A stretch of 9,970 bases of DNA, from NCBI GenBank assembly GCA_029960905.1, contig JASBVU010000042.1:1-9970 (forward strand), read 5' to 3'. Of the stretch, positions 1-7,727 are shown one piece after another; the first letter of the stretch is position 1, and each line of letters opens with the position of its first letter. The notes beneath the pieces are model-generated. The model saw only the letters and a program-made list of their open reading frames with translations. It ran no database searches and was not told the DNA's origin. The stretch is from Thermoanaerobacterium sp. GTDB taxonomy: Bacteria; Bacillota; Thermoanaerobacteria; Thermoanaerobacterales; Thermoanaerobacteraceae. A program made the translations under genes and the position numbers.

Positions 1-1775
1 TTATTTTCACTTTCACTGGCTGAAAATGTTCTCAAATACATGGCTACAAAACCAACCTCATCATCCGTAAGCTCAATGTCCAGCATTTTATTGATTCTAT
101 CCACCATCTTTTTAGCTACAACGTATTCTCTCATGTACTCACTTTTTACGCTATTAAGCTGCGGATTAAATATGGATTTTCCGCTTTTTACCCTTTCATA
201 AGCCGCGCTTAGATGAATAGCCAGTGCGTAAAAAAGGTTGTCTTTTATATTTTTGTAATTTTCTTTTGCTATTTCTATAGCCTCTTCGACAGCATACAAT
301 ATCTTTTCTCCCACAATTTCTTTTAATTCCCTTTTGGAAACAAAATTTTTTGTGCGTATATCATTGGCGAACTTTTTAAGTTCGGATTCTACTTGACTTC
401 CAACGATTTTGTAGATTTCATCAGTTTTTAATCCATCATTTTTTAGTTCAGTAAATCTATCCTCTATAAACTGATATATTTCATCCGGCAAAATATACCT
501 ATCCTCTTTAGGCAGCAATTTGCTCACATTGTTTGGATATACGATAACATCCTTATCCGAATATTCTTCTATATAAGGTTCTCTTTTGCTAACTTTCAAA
601 AGCCCCATCCTTACATGGTTTGGCAAATCGGCAAGATTTATCGTTATTTCGCCATCTCTACTGTCTAAAGTTTTTAAAAACCCTCTTGCACATGCTACTT
701 GTATGTCGCTTCTCATTTGGCCTATATTGCCTGGGCAATCATAAAGCATTAAAGCTCTAAGGGCGTCCGGCTTCAATTTTATAGGCTTGTTTATCCTAAA
801 TGCCTCTTTTTTGAAAAAGAACTTTATGATTTCAAATCTCTCTTTGTGAGGCCTTTCACTTATAGGGGGTAGCTCTATGACCATGGGAATCCTGCGCCTA
901 AATGTAAGTAGAAGTGATGACTCCGGATTTTCTGTTGTAGCCGCTATAAGCATTATGTTAGCTTCCCTTTCGCTGTCAGTCTCTCCAAGTCTCCTGAATT
1001 TGCCTTTATCAAGTAAAAAAAATAAGATCTCTTGTCCCTCACTGGGAAGTCTGTGGACTTCGTCAAGAAACAGTATGCCACCGTCTGCCTTTTCCACAAG
1101 ACCAGCTTTCGACGACTCTGCACCTGTGTACGCTCCTTTTACATATCCAAAAAGCTGTGACATTAAAAGCTGAGGATTATCCGCATAGTCTGCACAGTTA
1201 AAAACGACAAAAGGACTGCCGGCCTTTAGCCTGCCTGATTCTAACGCAAATTCGTACATAGCTTCTGCCAGTTGGCTTTTGCCAACACCAGACGGTCCTA
1301 ATAAAAGAGTGTGAAGGCCATGTGGTGGATATAGAATCGCAGCTTTTGCTTGGCTTATCTGTGTCTTTAGGCTTCCATCGTGTCCTATTATCTCTTTAAA
1401 AGACATAAAATCACTTTCTCGACTTATTTCATCATCTTTACCATCATCATCATCTTTTACATTATCAGCCACTATAAGCTCTGAACTTAAGATTTCTTTT
1501 TTTACCTGTGATGCCGCAAATCTCGATATGTCATAGCCTAAATCGTTTAATTTTTTCGTAAACTTCCTATCAGAGATCTCTCTATCTTCACTTAGAATCC
1601 TTTTTGCATCTTCATAAAGGTATGGCTTTCTCCTCTCTCTTGAATCAGGTATGCCATTTAAAAGTCTATACTGTGTCACTTCTTCTCTATTGATATTAAG
1701 CATAGAAGCAATTTTTTCATCTGTCAGAGGGTTTTTCTTGTCTTCATTTTCTATTATTTTCACAATTTCATCCAC
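1..1775 (-). CDS. LevR-type sigma-54-dependent PTS regulator, N-terminal 591 codons (runs off left edge)
   Basis: The reading frame is open from a GTG at 1775 to the window edge without a stop. A GGGGG ribosome site sits 10 bases before the GTG, and no better in-frame start lies upstream. Residues 15-60 look like a helix-turn-helix region, and an acidic linker follows (about 108-116). The AAA+ sigma-54 activator domain spans about 125-365, with Walker A GPSGVGKS (160-167), the sigma-54 contact loop GAYTGA (214-219, Tyr replacing the usual Phe) and Walker B GGILFLDE (232-239). A PRD domain occupies about 475-585 with one likely phosphorylatable His, H521 (AIHLSAAYE); where the second PRD His is often found there is Tyr (AMYL, Y580). 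LevR relatives are about 900 residues, so EIIA-like, EIIB-like and second PRD parts would lie outside the window. By family it is an ATP-driven enhancer-binding activator of PTS operons, tuned by phosphorylation. Its target is not visible. The family is clear; the exact sugar is unknown. Confidence 0.92.
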   Translation of the reverse strand, partial: MDEIVKIIENEDKKNPLTDEKIASMLNINREEVTQYRLLNGIPDSRERRKPYLYEDAKRILSEDREISDRKFTKKLNDLGYDISRFAASQVKKEILSSELIVADNVKDDDDGKDDEISRESDFMSFKEIIGHDGSLKTQISQAKAAILYPPHGLHTLLLGPSGVGKSQLAEAMYEFALESGRLKAGSPFVVFNCADYADNPQLLMSQLFGYVKGAYTGAESSKAGLVEKADGGILFLDEVHRLPSEGQEILFFLLDKGKFRRLGETDSEREANIMLIAATTENPESSLLLTFRRRIPMVIELPPISERPHKERFEIIKFFFKKEAFRINKPIKLKPDALRALMLYDCPGNIGQMRSDIQVACARGFLKTLDSRDGEITINLADLPNHVRMGLLKVSKREPYIEEYSDKDVIVYPNNVSKLLPKEDRYILPDEIYQFIEDRFTELKNDGLKTDEIYKIVGSQVESELKKFANDIRTKNFVSKRELKEIVGEKILYAVEEAIEIAKENYKNIKDNLFYALAIHLSAAYERVKSGKSIFNPQLNSVKSEYMREYVVAKKMVDRINKMLDIELTDDEVGFVAMYLRTFSASESEN

Positions 1776-1802
1776 GATTAACCATCCCCCGTAAACAAAA
1801 TA

Positions 1803-1820
1803 ATGCAAAAAACATGCCAT
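1803..1820 (-). promoter_or_regulatory. Sigma-54 (-24/-12) promoter for the LevR-type gene
   Basis: On the minus strand the sequence reads TGGCATG, four T, then TTGCAT. The known consensus is TGGCACG-N4-TTGCW, so there is one mismatch (C to T). The invariant GG (1818-1817) and GC (1806-1805) are exactly 10 bases apart, as sigma-54 requires. Transcription would begin near 1793, leaving a leader of about 18 bases that still contains the GGGGG ribosome site before the GTG at 1775. The fit of promoter, start point and ribosome site makes chance less likely, although a T-run between the elements lowers the information content. Confidence 0.68.
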
Positions 1821-1878
1821 ATTGAATGGCATAAAATGTACGTGATATATTATATCATATATTGCATGTATAATATAC
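1814..1878. promoter_or_regulatory. Cluster of dyads upstream of the LevR-type gene, possible activator sites
   Basis: Three inverted repeats occur in this AT-rich leader: ATGCCAT-N5-ATGGCAT at 1814-1832, a perfect 15-base dyad TGATATATTATATCA at 1843-1857, and GTATAATATAC at 1868-1878. The first overlaps the -24 element and could be a protein site or an RNA hairpin. The other two lie about 50-85 bases upstream of the predicted start, near where sigma-54 activators bind. AT-rich sequence yields chance palindromes, so this is only a candidate. Confidence 0.3.
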
Positions 1879-1971
1879 GAATGATACAATGAATTTGAAA
1901 AGGAAATATAATCTCGTTATAGATTTGAAAGATGTTTTTAGTTGAGATTTTGTTGCAGATTTCCAATACAA

Positions 1972-2019
1972 TAAAAGCCATGGTCTTAAACCATATATTT
2001 CAGGTTTAAGACTATGGCT
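1972..2019 (-). terminator. Rho-independent terminator of the mannitol operon
   Basis: Two 17-base arms (1976-1992 and 2003-2019) are complementary with one mismatch and enclose a 10-base loop. On the minus strand the hairpin is followed by TTTTATTGT and starts 8 bases beyond the mtlD stop codon. It separates the mtl operon from the LevR-type gene. Confidence 0.88.
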
Positions 2020-2027
2020 AAATCATT

Positions 2028-3191
2028 TTATTTTATCTTGCCAAATTTAAGTTCATTGTACTTCTTTACTATCTTATCTATAAGGATATTTTCATTAAGC
2101 CCTGTCACTTTCTTCACTGTCTCTTCCAATCCTAACGTACTTATGCTTTCTTGTATTTCCATAGCTTTTGGATCATCTTTATAGTCAAATGCAAATCCTG
2201 CAGCTATGCCGTAAAGTATGTTTTCAGGCATCATGCCGGTCTCTAAACACAATTTTGCAGGCGATACCAGTCTATCTCCATTTGACAGCTTCCTCACTGG
2301 GTCTCTACCTACTCTTACCACTTCATCTTTCAAATGAGGATTTTTAAATCTCTCTATGACTTTATCTGAGTATTCTTTTAGCTTATCCATGCCTATCTTG
2401 TGCTTATTGTTAAGCCCGAAAGAAGCCTCTAACTGAAGATTTCTCACTATTTTATCTATTGTTTCGTCCAATATCGCTTCGTGAATGTACTTATACCCTT
2501 TTAAGTAGCCGAGATATGCTGTTGTCGCATGTGAACCGTTTAGAAGGAAAAGCTTCCTCTCTATATATGGTTCTAAGTCATCTACAAGCTCACAGCCTTT
2601 TATATCAAAATCGCCTTTTACAGCATTTTTCTCAATGTCCCACTCAAAAAATTCCTCGACTGCCACGTCTATAGGAGTCTCTTTCTCGATGTCTACATTT
2701 GGCACTATTCTGTCTACAGCAGTATTTGGAAAACCGACTTTTTCATCTAAATATTCTTTTAAAGTTTCACTGGAATTCTTGTAAATGCTATCTCTTAAAA
2801 TATTCGTCGCAAACAAGGCATTTTCGCAAGCCATTATGTCAAGTGGCAAATCATTCTTCTCAAATCTTCTTTCAAGATAATACGCTAATCTTTCACCGAT
2901 ACCGTAAAGATTGTTGACACCAACAGATGTTGTTATTACATCTGCATCTTCAATGGCTTTCAATAAATTTCCTTCATCATCTATGTGAATTGCTTTGACT
3001 CCATCTACAACTTCTTTCTTAATGTCATTTCCTAATATGAAGATATTGTAGCTTTTAAATTTATTGATGTTGTCGACTAATTTTTTAAATACATCCACAA
3101 AGTATATATCATAGCCTGATTTATAAAGTAAACTTCCTATAAATCCTCTTCCTATATTGCCTGCTCCAAAGTGTACAGCTTTCTTCATCAT
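2028..3191 (-). CDS. mtlD: Mannitol-1-phosphate 5-dehydrogenase
   Basis: The cytosolic enzyme oxidises mannitol-1-phosphate to fructose-6-phosphate with NAD+, the last step of PTS mannitol use. At 387 residues it matches the usual length (E. coli about 382). The N-terminus carries the nucleotide-binding motif GAGNIGRG (9-16). Conserved blocks MACEN (120-124), [11 protein letters not shown] (154-164) and [11 protein letters not shown] (213-222) follow; the last is the catalytic Lys/Asn/His segment of the polyol-specific long-chain dehydrogenases. Here it reads NGSHA, where I recall NTGHA in E. coli. The first ATG overlaps the mtlF stop (ATGA), which implies translational coupling. A second ATG follows immediately (start 3188) and fits the AAGGTGG ribosome site about equally well. 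It is the last gene of the operon and is followed by a terminator. Confidence 0.96.
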   Translation of the reverse strand: MMKKAVHFGAGNIGRGFIGSLLYKSGYDIYFVDVFKKLVDNINKFKSYNIFILGNDIKKEVVDGVKAIHIDDEGNLLKAIEDADVITTSVGVNNLYGIGERLAYYLERRFEKNDLPLDIMACENALFATNILRDSIYKNSSETLKEYLDEKVGFPNTAVDRIVPNVDIEKETPIDVAVEEFFEWDIEKNAVKGDFDIKGCELVDDLEPYIERKLFLLNGSHATTAYLGYLKGYKYIHEAILDETIDKIVRNLQLEASFGLNNKHKIGMDKLKEYSDKVIERFKNPHLKDEVVRVGRDPVRKLSNGDRLVSPAKLCLETGMMPENILYGIAAGFAFDYKDDPKAMEIQESISTLGLEETVKKVTGLNENILIDKIVKKYNELKFGKIK

Positions 3192-3628
3192 TCTCCACCT
3201 TCTTTAAGTATTTGGATTATTTCCTGTGGCGACTTTGCGTCTCTTAATTTTTTTACATTTTCTTCATACTGGCATGTTAAGGCGATGCTTGACAGTATCT
3301 CCAAATGCTCATCATCTTTGCCGGCAATGCCTATAACCACGTATGCGATATTGCCATCGCCAAAATCCACTCCGTTTGGATACTGTATTACAACTATTCC
3401 AGATCTCTTTATATATTTCACATACTCGGATACACCGTGTGGAATTGCTATGCCATTGCCAATGTAAGTGGTAACGTCATTTTCTCTCTCTATCATGCCA
3501 TCAATATATTCTTTTTCAACATATCCTCTATCGACTAATAGTCTTCCAGCTCTTTTAATAGCGTCAAATTTAGGCTCTGAAGCTTCATTCAATACGATGT
3601 TGTTTTCATTTAAGATTTCACTGTTCAT
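3188..3628 (-). CDS. mtlF: PTS mannitol-specific EIIA component
   Basis: This is a soluble phosphocarrier that takes phosphate from HPr and hands it to the EIIB domain of MtlA. It has 146 residues, the normal size for a free-standing EIIA of the mannitol/fructose type. The active-site motif GNGIAIPHG (57-65) contains the phosphorylated His64. The ribosome site AGGAGG lies 9 bases before the ATG and overlaps the mtlR stop codon. There are 13 bases between mtlR and mtlF, and a 4-base overlap with mtlD. MtlA in this window lacks an EIIA domain, so this protein supplies it. Confidence 0.96.
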   Translation of the reverse strand: MNSEILNENNIVLNEASEPKFDAIKRAGRLLVDRGYVEKEYIDGMIERENDVTTYIGNGIAIPHGVSEYVKYIKRSGIVVIQYPNGVDFGDGNIAYVVIGIAGKDDEHLEILSSIALTCQYEENVKKLRDAKSPQEIIQILKEGGE

Positions 3629-3641
3629 TGTAATAATCCTC

Positions 3642-5684
3642 CTAATACTTTTTTAATATGTTAATAATAATATTTTTTACATCATCAATATTACCATATT
3701 TTAAGGCATCTCTAAAATCCCCATTTTCTACAAGGGCAATGCTTATCTCACCTAGCATTTCCAGTATGGTGTTATCCTCTTTCCTTCTTGCCAGCATGAC
3801 AAGAATCGTATCAACTTCCTCATACGAAAATCCTATGCTTCTCATTTTAAGCGGACTACCTAGTCTGTATATGCCAATGTATGGCAGATGCATCTTGTCG
3901 CTTCTTGTGTGTAAAAGAGCAATTCTTGTGCCTGGTATAACAGTATTTCCCATCATCTCCCGCTTTTTTATAAGCTCTTTTACTTCGTCTTTATCTGACA
4001 TGACATCTATTTTAGATATCTCATCTACAATAACTTCAATAAGTTCGTTTAAATCATTTGCACTTATTTTACTTATGCTTAAATTATTTAAAGTCTCGCC
4101 AAAATACTTAGTTATGTTGTTTTGGCTTTCTATTTTACTCATGTCATTTAACTTAAGCGGCAAAAGGTAATTATCATCTTCATTAAAGCTTATTTTGTCG
4201 ATTAAATCTCTTATTTTTCTTATGTCATCAGGTGTTAAAAAAGGTGATACTGTTATTATATTGTCTAAAGAATCTTCATCTTCGTATAACTTGACTGTAG
4301 AAATAATGATATCATAATCTTTCACATCGTCTTTATTGCGTATTGAACCAATTTCTATGGCATCTATCTCAGGAAAAGCGCTTTTTAACTTTTCTGACAG
4401 TATCTTTGCAGTTCCTATGCCGTTAGGACATATCACTAAAGCTTTTAATCTTTTTTCTGCCTTTTGCCTCTCAATGGCAGCACCTACATGCATCGTTATA
4501 TATCCTATTTCCTCTGCAGGCACTGTTATGTTGTACTTTGAAAATATAAGCCTGCAAGCTTTATTTACAGCTTCAAACAAGTCCCCATAATACTCTTTTA
4601 TTTGATCTATCAAGGTATTTCTGGACTGAAGACCCATGCTAAGTCTGTAAATAAGTGTCTCTAAGTGCTGTGATAAGCCGTATATAAGCTTATCATCGCA
4701 TTTTATGTCTGTCTTCAATATTTTTGAAACTTCTTCAATAAGTTCCTTTGAAAGGTCATCTAATGTAATTCCAAGTTCAATGAAACCTTCTTTTTTGTAA
4801 ATGTATTTTTTGCCATTTAGGTGTATTGCCAGATACGCCAGCTCATCATCAGTAAGATTTATGCCATGCTCTTTCATTATTTCATCCACTTTATTGATAA
4901 AACTAAACTGTTCTGACGATAGTATATCATCCACAATCTCTTTGTTTAACTTTATGCTTTCATCTTGCATGTATCTATATATAGCCGTTGCCAAATGCAA
5001 AAACAAAGCAAAATAATTGTTGTCGTCATTTATCCTTACAACAGTCTCGTTTATCTGCTTCACCAATTTTTTAGCTTTGTTGATTATTTCACTGCTAAAG
5101 ATATTATTAAAAAATTCCGTAATGAATTTATCCTGCTTGTCGCCGTAAATGTACATAAGCATTTCATCCAGTGGCAAATAACTATACATAAGCTCTATTA
5201 CCGCTTTTCTCTTGTCTATTTCTGTCCCATCTACTTTTATGCCTATACCCCTTTTTCTTACAAGCTCTAAGTTTCTGACCTTAAGCCATATCTCTATTTT
5301 ATCAAGATACATGCTTATTGTGCCTTCTGAAACGTTAAAAAGATAGCTGAAGTAGGTAGACTTCAATGGCTCTTTTGATAAAAGCATGCTGAGGGTCATA
5401 TATATCTGCCTCTGCTCTTGGCTTAATATGCTTCCATACGATATGGGACCTATTTCTTTGCTTATTTCTTCTAAGCTTTCATTTTCACCGTGTATTTCAT
5501 ACTTTGACTCATTTTCGGTAATAACACAGCGATAGTTTTTCAAAATCTTATTCGCTTCATGGACTTCCCTATCGATTGTCCTCTTGCTGATATTCATTAA
5601 TTTGGAAAGGTCCTCTATATTTAAAGGACCTTTCTCTATTAAAGATTTAATTATGAACTTTTGGCGATCGCTTAAATCCTTCAT
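3642..5684 (-). CDS. mtlR: Mannitol operon transcriptional activator, PRD/EIIB/EIIA type
   Basis: This cytosolic DNA-binding activator senses PTS phosphorylation. Domains in order are an N-terminal HTH (about 5-60, SKLMNISKRTIDREV), a second Mga-like HTH (about 85-150), PRD1 with H230 and H288, PRD2 with H340 and H399, an EIIB-Gat-like domain with Cys419 (VICPNGIGTA), and a mannitol EIIA-like domain with His592 (ALLHTRS). These positions nearly coincide with the regulatory residues I recall for Bacillus subtilis MtlR (H342, H399, C419, H599), so all phosphorylation sites appear intact. I chose the ATG at 5684 (680 residues) because GGTGA lies 8 bases before it. A GTG at 5696 would add four residues but has no good ribosome site. 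The gene lies between mtlA and mtlF, so the activator is made from the operon it controls. By family, phosphorylation through HPr at PRD2 activates it, and phosphorylation by MtlA at the EIIB Cys inhibits it. Confidence 0.94.
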   Translation of the reverse strand: MKDLSDRQKFIIKSLIEKGPLNIEDLSKLMNISKRTIDREVHEANKILKNYRCVITENESKYEIHGENESLEEISKEIGPISYGSILSQEQRQIYMTLSMLLSKEPLKSTYFSYLFNVSEGTISMYLDKIEIWLKVRNLELVRKRGIGIKVDGTEIDKRKAVIELMYSYLPLDEMLMYIYGDKQDKFITEFFNNIFSSEIINKAKKLVKQINETVVRINDDNNYFALFLHLATAIYRYMQDESIKLNKEIVDDILSSEQFSFINKVDEIMKEHGINLTDDELAYLAIHLNGKKYIYKKEGFIELGITLDDLSKELIEEVSKILKTDIKCDDKLIYGLSQHLETLIYRLSMGLQSRNTLIDQIKEYYGDLFEAVNKACRLIFSKYNITVPAEEIGYITMHVGAAIERQKAEKRLKALVICPNGIGTAKILSEKLKSAFPEIDAIEIGSIRNKDDVKDYDIIISTVKLYEDEDSLDNIITVSPFLTPDDIRKIRDLIDKISFNEDDNYLLPLKLNDMSKIESQNNITKYFGETLNNLSISKISANDLNELIEVIVDEISKIDVMSDKDEVKELIKKREMMGNTVIPGTRIALLHTRSDKMHLPYIGIYRLGSPLKMRSIGFSYEEVDTILVMLARRKEDNTILEMLGEISIALVENGDFRDALKYGNIDDVKNIIINILKKY

Positions 5685-5704
5685 ATCATCATTCACCGTT
5701 TTTA

Positions 5705-7129
5705 TTATTTCTTCTTAAGCGTTGAAATAAACTCGTCGTACACTTTGCCATCAAGGAAATTATTTACTTTTACTATTTGTGCAGATGGTGCCACCTGTGA
5801 TGCTCTTTCTGCCAAGCTTTCCTGTGTAAATACTATGTCAGCTTCTTTTGGTATCTGATTTACTGCAGAGTGTTTGACAGCGATATTAAGTCCAGCATCT
5901 TTAAGCTTCTTTTTGAGTATTGATTCACCCATCGCAGATGAACCCATGCCAGCATCACAAGCAAATACTATTAATTTTGGTTCCGCCTGTGCAATATTTG
6001 ATACAGGAGCTTGTCCTTTGCTTTGTGCTTTTAGATTGCTTACCATTGACTTCGCAAATGCCATGTTTTCTTCACTCATTGTATCCTCGCTTGCTCTTCT
6101 TACAAACACTGAAGCTATTAAGAATGATACGACAGCACCTACTGCTATACCTGTCAGCACTGGTAAAAGTCCGCCTTTTGGTGTCATGGCAATTTCAGCT
6201 ATGATACTTCCTGGTGAAGGTGTTGCAACAAGACCTGCGTGTGTCAACACGAATGTAGCATCTGCTGCTATTCCGCCACCTATTACAGCCAATATCAGTA
6301 TAGGATTCATCAAAACATACGGGAAGTATATCTCATGTATGCCGCCAAAGAAGTGGATGATCACAGCACCTGGTGCTGATTGCTTTGCTGTGCCTTTGCC
6401 AAAAATCCAGTATGCCATGAGTACCCCAAGTCCTGGACCTGGATCTGTCTCTAAAAGGAAGAATATGGACTTTCCAACTTCTTTCGCCTGCTGTATGCCA
6501 AGTGGTGACAATATTCCGTGGTTTATAGCATTGTTTAAGAATAATACTTTGCCTGGTTCAATGAATATTGCTATCAAAGGAAGTATTCCATTTGCAGTTA
6601 CCCATTGTGCTGCTGCACCTAACCCTGTTGATACACCTGTAACAACCGGATCGATGAAAAGAAACGCTATGATTGCTAATATTGCACCTAATATACCTGC
6701 CGAGAAATTGTTTACCAACATTTCAAAGCCTGTAGGTATTTTCCCGTCTACTGCTTCATCGAATTTCTTAATCAAATAACCTCCAAGTGGTCCCATTATC
6801 ATTGCGCCTAAAAACATTGGTATCGATGAACCTATTACAATGCCTGCTGTAGCAATAGCACCTACGACACCACCTCTTACATCGTAAATGAGTTTACCGC
6901 CTGTATAACCGATAAGGATAGGCAGCAAGTATGTTATCATAGGACCTACCAATTTACCCAAGTTGGCATTTGGTGTCCAACCAGTTGGAATGAAAAATGC
7001 TGTTATAAGACCCCAAGCTATAAATGCACCGATGTTAGGAAGAACCATTCCAGCTAAAAATCCACCAAGTTTTTGAAGTTTGGCTTTTGCAGTTCCACCT
7101 TTATTTGTCAAAGCCATGTTTCTGTCCAT
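5705..7129 (-). CDS. mtlA: PTS mannitol transporter EIICB component
   Basis: This integral membrane permease imports mannitol and phosphorylates it to mannitol-1-phosphate. The start at 7129 is set by AAGGAGG nine bases before the ATG; the frame stays open further upstream, but that stretch holds the promoter. The protein has 474 residues. The hydrophobic EIIC domain covers about 20-345 with hallmark segments NHGILSPLG (203-211), GGIHEIYFP (262-270) and ATPSPGS (302-308). A linker rich in polar residues (about 346-383) leads to the EIIB domain, whose phosphorylated Cys391 lies in [11 protein letters not shown]. There is no fused EIIA; mtlF provides it. This EIICB arrangement and length resemble Gram-positive MtlA (B. 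subtilis about 478). It is the first gene of mtlA-mtlR-mtlF-mtlD. The stop lies 20 bases before the preferred mtlR start. Confidence 0.96.
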   Translation of the reverse strand: MDRNMALTNKGGTAKAKLQKLGGFLAGMVLPNIGAFIAWGLITAFFIPTGWTPNANLGKLVGPMITYLLPILIGYTGGKLIYDVRGGVVGAIATAGIVIGSSIPMFLGAMIMGPLGGYLIKKFDEAVDGKIPTGFEMLVNNFSAGILGAILAIIAFLFIDPVVTGVSTGLGAAAQWVTANGILPLIAIFIEPGKVLFLNNAINHGILSPLGIQQAKEVGKSIFFLLETDPGPGLGVLMAYWIFGKGTAKQSAPGAVIIHFFGGIHEIYFPYVLMNPILILAVIGGGIAADATFVLTHAGLVATPSPGSIIAEIAMTPKGGLLPVLTGIAVGAVVSFLIASVFVRRASEDTMSEENMAFAKSMVSNLKAQSKGQAPVSNIAQAEPKLIVFACDAGMGSSAMGESILKKKLKDAGLNIAVKHSAVNQIPKEADIVFTQESLAERASQVAPSAQIVKVNNFLDGKVYDEFISTLKKK

Positions 7130-7169
7130 GATTTTTACCCTCCTTAAATTTATTATTTTTTCTAATTCT

Positions 7170-7198
7170 ATTGTATGACAGCATTTACACATTTTCAA
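7170..7198 (-). promoter_or_regulatory. Sigma-A promoter of the mannitol operon
   Basis: On the minus strand a -35 box TTGAAA (7198-7193) and a -10 box TACAAT (7175-7170) are separated by exactly 17 bases. Transcription should begin near 7163, giving a leader of about 34 bases before mtlA that contains AAGGAGG. The promoter sits in the 152-base gap after the EamA gene, so the mtl operon has its own start. Confidence 0.75.
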
Positions 7199-7216
7199 TT
7201 TAAACAATTTCATTTC

Positions 7217-7238
7217 TGTCATCCGTTTTCTGTGACAA
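7217..7238 (-). promoter_or_regulatory. Candidate MtlR operator upstream of mtlA
   Basis: The minus strand reads TTGTCACA (7238-7231), then a 9-base gap, then TGACA (7221-7217). TTGTCACA matches one half of the site TTGNCACA-N4-TGTGNCAA that I recall for Bacillus-type MtlR. The second half does not fit at the recalled spacing. The location, 19-40 bases upstream of the -35 box, suits an activator. The same stretch holds a weak catabolite-repression (cre) resemblance, AGAAAACGGATGA, missing the outer bases. MtlR binding is an inference. Confidence 0.42.
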
Positions 7239-7281
7239 ATTTTAAGAAGGGTAAAAGATGGCATATTACAAGGCATATACG

Positions 7282-7695
7282 CTACATAATCATGACAAAT
7301 GTACCTGCCGTTATCAATATCCCTGCCACTATGGTCTTTAAGTCAAAATGCTCACCTAAAATTATGTATGAGAAGACAAGTGTTATGACTATGCTGGACT
7401 TATCTATAGGAGCAACCTTTGAAACATCTCCCAGTGCAATGGCTTTATAATAAAAAAGCCATGAAAGACCTGTAGCAAGACCTGATAGAATCAAAAAAAG
7501 CCAGTTTTGCCGCGTCAATACTTTCATGCCGCTTTGCACACCTGTAGCAAATACAATACCCCATGATAAAAATATGATGACACTTGTGCGTATCGCTGTT
7601 GCAAGGTTTGAATCTACATCTTTTATGCCGATTTTTGCTAAGATAGATGTCAGTGCCGCAAATAAAGCAGACAATATTGCATAAAGCTTCCACAC
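7282..7695 (-). CDS. Small single-domain EamA/DMT-family membrane protein
   Basis: The protein has 137 residues and about five predicted membrane segments (about 4-22, 33-51, 64-84, 97-114, 119-136). Segments [21 protein letters not shown] (18-38), [21 protein letters not shown] (81-101) and the ending [21 protein letters not shown] (111-131) are typical of one EamA repeat. Classical EamA exporters carry two such repeats in about 300 residues. Single-repeat versions of about 140 residues are known and are thought to pair, so this looks complete rather than truncated. The start is a GTG 10 bases after AGGAGG. It begins 32 bases after the LacI-type regulator's stop and is probably cotranscribed with it. 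No substrate can be read from the sequence; the neighbourhood suggests a sugar, polyol or metabolite, which is inference. No clear hairpin follows it. Confidence 0.85.
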   Translation of the reverse strand: MWKLYAILSALFAALTSILAKIGIKDVDSNLATAIRTSVIIFLSWGIVFATGVQSGMKVLTRQNWLFLILSGLATGLSWLFYYKAIALGDVSKVAPIDKSSIVITLVFSYIILGEHFDLKTIVAGILITAGTFVMIM

Positions 7696-7727
7696 GATTT
7701 ATATGCCTCCTAATTAATTAACTATTT

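Noticed and set aside
877..1173. Plus-strand open frame of 98 codons
   Set aside because: It is antisense to the AAA+ domain of the LevR-type gene, which has clear Walker and GAYTGA motifs. It has no recognisable domain and no ribosome site.
1768..1785. Five-codon minicistron (ATG to TGA) overlapping the LevR-type start
   Set aside because: The ATG directly abuts the GGGGG ribosome site with no spacing, so initiation there is unlikely.
5874..6779. Plus-strand open frame of 301 codons
   Set aside because: It lies wholly antisense to mtlA, whose EIIC and EIIB motifs are certain. The Pro/Ser/Ala-rich composition is what a reversed membrane-protein gene gives.
7241..7276. N-terminal extension of mtlA to 7276
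   Set aside because: It would place the sigma-A promoter and candidate operator inside the coding region, and the extra 49 residues are Cys/Lys-rich and unlike MtlA. AAGGAGG marks the start at 7129.
7445..7693. Second minus-strand frame overlapping the EamA gene
   Set aside because: Out of frame with a protein that has good EamA motifs and a strong ribosome site. The Cys/His-rich translation looks like a shadow.
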